From the NCBI GenBank assembly GCA_003445715.1, contig DMCS01000050.1, positions 1-17,644 of the forward strand: a stretch of 17,644 nucleotides of DNA, written 5' to 3'. Position 1 is the stretch's first letter. Every line of letters begins with the position of its first letter. Below the pieces are notes generated by a model, which had not been told where the DNA came from, searched no databases, and saw nothing but the letters and a program-made list of their open reading frames with translations. Source of the DNA: Candidatus Mesolinea sp. (GTDB lineage Bacteria; Chloroflexota; Anaerolineae; Anaerolineales; Anaerolineaceae). Below, in pieces: positions 14,317 to 17,644 of this stretch. Made by a program: the position numbers and the translations under genes.

Positions 14317-15453
14317 TTACTTAAGATTTTCCAGCCCGGTAAATTGATCCGCTGTGTAGTAGCCAGAGTCAATGATGGCTGAAATCAGATTGGTCTTATC
14401 CACAGAGACAACCGCGGAGGGTTTGGCGGGAACGTCAATCACACCGTTGTTGTAGGTGGTGGTTGCTTCAGGTGTACCGCCCTCCAAGAAGATCACCGCA
14501 GCTTTAATCGCATCGGCAACCAATACGCGCACATCCTTCAGCACAGTCATGGACTGCTTGCCATCGATGATGTATTGGACAGAAGCGATTTCGGCATCCT
14601 GACCAGTGATGACGTAGGAAGTGACGTCAGTATCGGCAGCAAAGGTATCTGCAATCGCGCGGGCGGTGCCATCATTGGGTGCCAAGATGAAGACATCACC
14701 CTTATCTGCAGCCGTAGCAGCAGTCAGGTTGGATTCAGCTAAGTTCTTGGCTACGTTGAAGTCCCAGTTGGTGGTAATCTGACCAATGATTCGGCCCATT
14801 TCCTCACGGGTGAGCGTGGGTTTATCTTGCAGTGCCACAGCTTCGGAGGAGTTCTTGATTACGAATGTGCCGTCCACAATCTTGGGTTGCAGCACGCTCC
14901 AGGCGCCTTCAAAAAACAGGAAAGCGTTGTTATCGGAAGCAGCGCCAGCATACAGGTACAGCGGGTTGCCTGTGCCAGTGGCATGGTCAACCAGGTACTG
15001 ACCCTGAGCTTTACCGACGGAGACACTGTCAAAGGTCACGTAGTAATCTACCGCAGCGGTATCGGTAATCAGGCGGTCATAAGAAATGACCTTGACGCCA
15101 GCAGCGCGGGCCGCCTCAGCCGAAGCTGCAGCAGCGGTGCTATCGTGCGGGCAGATGATGAGAACTTTGATGCCCTTGGAAATCAGGGTTTCAACGTTCT
15201 GCTTTTCCTTGGCGGAGTCACCCTGGCTGAACAGAATTTCCACACTGTAGCCCTCGTTCTGCAGGGCTTCTTTGAAGCGGTTTTCATCCTGGATCCAGCG
15301 GGGTTCATCCTTGGTGGGCAGCACAATCCCAACTGCCAGCGTTTCTCCGCCGGCGGTCTCGGTGGGAGTAGCTTCGCCGCCACAAGCTGCTAGGGCAAAG
15401 CTACTGATGAGCAAAATGCTCACAAGCATCCAAAAAAACTTCTTACCTTTCAT
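14317..15453 (-). CDS. chvE: Periplasmic-type sugar-binding lipoprotein (ChvE-like)
   Basis: Extracytoplasmic receptor of the sugar ABC importer; it captures monosaccharides and delivers them to the GguB permease. The 378-residue precursor has a lipoprotein signal: KGKK, a hydrophobic core FFWMLVSILLISSFALA and the lipobox LAAC with C24 as the lipidated cysteine, followed by a short T/E/G linker. The mature part shows the type 1 binding-protein pattern VGIVLPTKDEPRWIQDENRF, SYDRLI, YYVTFDSVSVGKAQG, a SDNNAFLFFEGAWSVLQP loop and YVITGQDAE typical of ChvE relatives. AAGGAG six bases before the ATG supports the start. First gene of the operon, with a long leader of about 110 nt that holds candidate operators. 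Ligand not identifiable. Confidence 0.93.
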   Translation of the reverse strand: MKGKKFFWMLVSILLISSFALAACGGEATPTETAGGETLAVGIVLPTKDEPRWIQDENRFKEALQNEGYSVEILFSQGDSAKEKQNVETLISKGIKVLIICPHDSTAAAASAEAARAAGVKVISYDRLITDTAAVDYYVTFDSVSVGKAQGQYLVDHATGTGNPLYLYAGAASDNNAFLFFEGAWSVLQPKIVDGTFVIKNSSEAVALQDKPTLTREEMGRIIGQITTNWDFNVAKNLAESNLTAATAADKGDVFILAPNDGTARAIADTFAADTDVTSYVITGQDAEIASVQYIIDGKQSMTVLKDVRVLVADAIKAAVIFLEGGTPEATTTYNNGVIDVPAKPSAVVSVDKTNLISAIIDSGYYTADQFTGLENLK

Positions 15454-15547
15454 TCTTAACTCCTTCTTATATAAAAATTAGAATTGGTGACTTGCTGTTT
15501 AGTGAAGATTAAACTGTGTTCTGTTTTTGATCATCTCCTTTCTCTTC

Positions 15548-15593
15548 TCTCGCGAGATAAATATTTAACTATTATAGCGCTAATCGTTGATTA
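15548..15593 (-). promoter_or_regulatory. Candidate promoter and operators of the chvE-gguA-gguB operon
   Basis: On the minus strand a perfect TATAAT lies at 15571-15576, but no good -35 is seen. Two dyads flank it: TCTCGCGAGA (15548-15557), a 10-bp palindrome with a central CG as in many LacI-type operators, about 8 nt after the expected start; and TAATCaacGATTA (15581-15593), directly upstream of the -10. Sugar-responsive repression or activation is inferred; no regulator gene lies in the window. Confidence 0.45.
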
Positions 15594-15760
15594 AGATGAG
15601 AGATTCGTCAGAATTATAGTTTAGAAATCAAGTATCAAAATACTTGGGTTGAAAGCCCTTTCCTTGTTGGTGAAGGGGTGAGCAAGGGATTAAGTGCGAT
15701 GGTGAGCATACTTGTTGGTGCCAAGCCAACAGTCTCATCAGATAAAACCGCTTGCCCATC
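15594..15760. other. Intergenic stretch with small hairpins, no gene seen
   Basis: Part of the 348-bp gap between chvE and tRNA-fMet. It holds a 7-bp hairpin CAAGTAT / ATACTTG (15629-15646) and a 6-bp one TGTTGG / CCAACA (around 15712-15729). No reading frame with a ribosome site or recognisable product is visible. It might contain the distal promoter region of chvE. Confidence 0.4.
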
Positions 15761-15789
15761 TTAAAACAAAGACGCCCATTTCTGGGCGT
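15761..15789 (-). terminator. Terminator of tRNA-fMet
   Basis: On the minus strand ACGCCCA pairs with TGGGCGT around GAAA (a stable GNRA-type tetraloop), followed by CTTTGTTTTAA. It begins about 12 nt after the tRNA 3' end. Confidence 0.85.
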
Positions 15790-15801
15790 AATCCAAATCA
15801 G

Positions 15802-15873
15802 TAGCGGGGAGTGGATTCGAACCACTGACCTCCGGGTTATGAGCCCGACGAGCTGCCACTGCTCTACCCCGCA
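15802..15873 (-). tRNA. Initiator tRNA-fMet (anticodon CAU)
   Basis: The minus strand gives a 72-nt cloverleaf with loop CTCATAA, anticodon CAT. Initiator features are present: no Watson-Crick pair at 1:72 (U1 against U72), three consecutive G-C pairs next to the anticodon loop (GGG/CCC) and A11 in the D stem. The T arm has AGTGG-TTCGAAT-CCACT and the discriminator is A; CCA is not encoded. The usual bacterial mismatch is C1-A72, so U1-U72 is uncommon. It has its own promoter and terminator. Confidence 0.92.
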
Positions 15874-15882
15874 GTGCTTATT

Positions 15883-15910
15883 ATTATAGAATAAAAAATC
15901 TAAAAGTCAA
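15883..15910 (-). promoter_or_regulatory. Promoter of tRNA-fMet
   Basis: On the minus strand TTGACT (15905-15910) and a perfect TATAAT (15883-15888) are 16 nt apart, predicting a start a few bases before the mature tRNA at 15873. This is the closest match to the housekeeping sigma consensus in the window. Confidence 0.88.
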
Positions 15911-15997
15911 GCTTGCGTGCCAAACCTTCTCTGAGGGAGCGAATTAAAAGCCTTTCGCATCGATCTAGCATCTCTTCTTACTGCCTCTGCGTGCAAT

Positions 15998-16744
15998 TTA
16001 GGCGGTTTTTTCAATCACCCAAAAATGGGAAAGCCCCAATCTTTGCAAAGGAGTCTTTTCCAGGGCTTGCAGCACAGCCCTCAGAGCTTTGCCCAAGCGC
16101 GGATGGTGCTCGATGATATTATCGTAAGCCCCAAAGATGGTACGCTTTTTCACGACACGCACCGGCAGCCCGGCAAACAGGCGCGTTAGATCCGCACGCG
16201 TATAAACCCGCACATGCGGCGCGAGGCTATCCCGCAGACGGCGGGGGAGATAATTGACCAGCGGGATATTGCCAAAATGGTATTTGCCACGCCAATAAAT
16301 GCCATGCGTCTCAAAAGGATAGCCGCGATTGGGGCAAAAAAGCACAACGCGCCCGCCCGGTCGCAGCACGCGCACCATCTCCCGCACCGTGGCTTGGTCA
16401 TCCTGCACGTGCTCGAGCACCTCATGGCTGAAGACTATATCTATGCTGCCAGTGGGGAAAGGCAAATGCTCGCCAGCGCCACAGACCACCAGCTCCACAA
16501 AGGCATGGCTTTCCCGCACCCGTGGGAATTCGATATCCAGCCCAATGGCTTGCCGGCTGACGGGCACTAAGTGGCGAAGGTACGTGCCAACCCCGCTGCC
16601 ATCCACGAGCACGCGCCCGGTAATGCGCTCTGCGGCTGCCTCACGCAGCATGGCAAAGCGGCGCTCCTGCCCGGCGCGCCAGACATGTGAAGGCTCGCCG
16701 CGCTCGGCGGCTTTTTCCAGGTTTTCGGGGATGACGTGCGGCAT
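15998..16744 (-). CDS. Class I SAM-dependent methyltransferase (type 11 domain)
   Basis: Transfers a methyl group from S-adenosylmethionine to an unknown acceptor. The 248-residue protein has a conserved SAM fold: motif I VLVDGSGVG (45-53), acidic residue D70 at the end of strand 2 (IGLDIEF), the ID102 strand followed by FSHEVLEHVQD, and LRPGGRVVLFCPN (127-139). The C-terminal third (GIYWRGKYHFGNIP, NYLPRRLRD, RLFAGLPV) resembles methyltransferases found with cell-envelope or glycan genes, but this is only a resemblance. It lies 40 bp after the thioredoxin-reductase-like gene on the same strand and has only a weak ribosome site, so it may be co-transcribed with it. Confidence 0.85.
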   Translation of the reverse strand: MPHVIPENLEKAAERGEPSHVWRAGQERRFAMLREAAAERITGRVLVDGSGVGTYLRHLVPVSRQAIGLDIEFPRVRESHAFVELVVCGAGEHLPFPTGSIDIVFSHEVLEHVQDDQATVREMVRVLRPGGRVVLFCPNRGYPFETHGIYWRGKYHFGNIPLVNYLPRRLRDSLAPHVRVYTRADLTRLFAGLPVRVVKKRTIFGAYDNIIEHHPRLGKALRAVLQALEKTPLQRLGLSHFWVIEKTA

Positions 16745-16784
16745 AGGCTTTATTCTACCAGCTCACCCCTTTTATAGCGGAAGC

Positions 16785-17644
16785 TTATTTCCAATCCACG
16801 CCCATCTTGGTGCGGCCGCGCAGATACTTTTCCACGGCAATGCCAGCAGTGGCGCCATCGGCGGCAGCAATTACGGCTTGCTTGATGTGCTGGCAAAGCA
16901 CATCACCTACGGCAAATACGCCCAGAACGTTGGTGTGGAACTCGCGATCGACCAATATGCAGCCCTCAGGGCTGGTTTCAATCTGCCCCTGCAAAAAGTC
17001 CGTGATCGGCACGCCGCCCTGCAGGTATATAAACACACCTTTGACCGCCAGTCTTTGCTCACCTTCTTTACCGCGCTGGGTGTAAGTGATGCCTTGCACA
17101 TGCGCGTTGCCGTAAATCTCGTGTATGGCCACACCTAAAAGCACTTCGATCTTAGAATTAGCTTTGAGTTCGGCGATCAGTTCTTCGGAGGCAACCAGCT
17201 CCGGCGTAGGGCAGAGCAACGTCACCCGGCTGGCAAAACGCGCCAGATAGAGCGCTTCTTCGACTGCTTCATCATTTTTGCCTGCCACAGCTACTGGCTC
17301 GTCCTTGAAAAAGGCTGCATCGCACACCGCACAATAAGAAACGCCGCGGCCTAAAAATTCGACCTCACCTTTGACTAAGTGGCTGCGCCCCATCGATCCT
17401 GTGGCAATAATGACGGCACGGGCAGGATAGATCCCAGCGTTTCCATAGACAACCTTCGGGTTGCTGGAAAGATCGGTGCCGATGGCTTTATCGTTCACGT
17501 AACGCGCGCCAAAGCTCTCGGCTTGAGCGCGCATCGTTTTGAGCAATTCTGCGCCACTCAGCTCTCCAGGAATGCCAGGGTAATTCGCGATCTTGCTGGT
17601 GATACCCAATGCGCCGGTAGTGAGGCCCTTATCGAGGATCAGGG
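16785..17644 (-). CDS. Thioredoxin-reductase-family flavoprotein, 5' end outside the window
   Basis: Flavin disulfide oxidoreductase of the thioredoxin reductase family. The reading frame stays open to the right window edge, giving 286 visible residues; the N-terminal FAD GxGxxG motif is missing because it lies outside. Visible are LTTGALGITSKIANYPGIPG, the ATG motif VIIATGS, the redox pair CAVC within SYCAVCDAAFF, and the C-terminal FAD motif VFAVGDV with the final helix AVIAAADGATAGIAVEKYL. The NADPH-binding motif GGGxxA is replaced by GKNDEA, and HRRxxxR is replaced by LCPTPEL. A cytoplasmic disulfide-reducing role is likely, but with a different electron donor, such as ferredoxin or NADH, or no pyridine nucleotide at all. 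The TTG near 17609 is internal, not the start. Confidence 0.85.
   Translation of the reverse strand, partial: LILDKGLTTGALGITSKIANYPGIPGELSGAELLKTMRAQAESFGARYVNDKAIGTDLSSNPKVVYGNAGIYPARAVIIATGSMGRSHLVKGEVEFLGRGVSYCAVCDAAFFKDEPVAVAGKNDEAVEEALYLARFASRVTLLCPTPELVASEELIAELKANSKIEVLLGVAIHEIYGNAHVQGITYTQRGKEGEQRLAVKGVFIYLQGGVPITDFLQGQIETSPEGCILVDREFHTNVLGVFAVGDVLCQHIKQAVIAAADGATAGIAVEKYLRGRTKMGVDWK

Noticed and set aside
14827..15393. A 188-codon plus-strand frame opposite chvE
   Set aside because: It is fully antisense to a clear ChvE-type protein, with no ribosome site and no recognisable motif.
15628..15825. A 65-codon minus-strand frame between chvE and tRNA-fMet
   Set aside because: It begins inside the tRNA-fMet gene, runs through the tRNA terminator and lacks a ribosome site.
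16329..17138. A 269-codon plus-strand frame opposite the methyltransferase and thioredoxin-reductase-like genes
   Set aside because: It spans two genes whose conserved motifs lie on the other strand; its residues are low-complexity Ser/Arg/Pro/Thr typical of an antisense shadow.

Overview
The window is a 17.6 kb piece of bacterial chromosome, densely coded, with short intergenic gaps, clear Shine-Dalgarno sites on several genes and Rho-independent terminators. The gene set (RecJ, RarA, a ChvE/GguAB-type sugar importer with a lipoprotein binding protein, a RocA-type aldehyde dehydrogenase next to a glutaconate-type CoA-transferase) and the divergent thioredoxin-reductase-like flavoprotein suggest a fermentative or anaerobic bacterium. 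My impression is Chloroflexota (Anaerolineae-like), but no marker in the window settles the phylum.

Left part (1-4250): a stem-loop-rich leader with a 111-bp-spaced repeat precedes recJ (+). Facing recJ is an intact tRNA-Glu(CUC) gene (-). Behind the tRNA lie two nearly identical 161-bp tandem units that carry the tRNA promoter plus broken pieces of the same tRNA, with a 58-nt two-hairpin insert in the D-loop. A GNAT acetyltransferase (-) and an aldo/keto reductase (+) then diverge from a shared promoter region. The aldo/keto reductase ends at a symmetric terminator that also serves rarA.

Middle part (4258-10290, all minus): rarA is separate. Upstream of it in transcription order is a tight five-gene operon: RocA-like aldehyde dehydrogenase, an 85-residue two-helix membrane protein, CoA-transferase alpha, CoA-transferase beta, and a D-2-hydroxyacid dehydrogenase. 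Gaps run from 12 bp down to overlaps, so translation is probably coupled. Together these activities fit part of a glutamate/proline route through 2-hydroxyglutarate and its CoA ester, but the dehydratase is not in the window.

Right part (10394-17644, all minus): a GT2 glycosyltransferase; a three-gene sugar ABC importer (chvE-gguA-gguB) with a promoter, candidate operators, an intercistronic stem-loop and a strong terminator; an initiator tRNA-fMet with its own near-consensus promoter and terminator; a class I SAM methyltransferase; and, cut by the window edge, a thioredoxin-reductase-family flavoprotein that has the CxxC motif but lacks the usual NADPH-binding motifs.

The most unusual feature is the tRNA-Glu-derived tandem repeat. 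The thioredoxin reductase without NADPH motifs and the CoA-transferase operon with its small membrane protein are the next most interesting.
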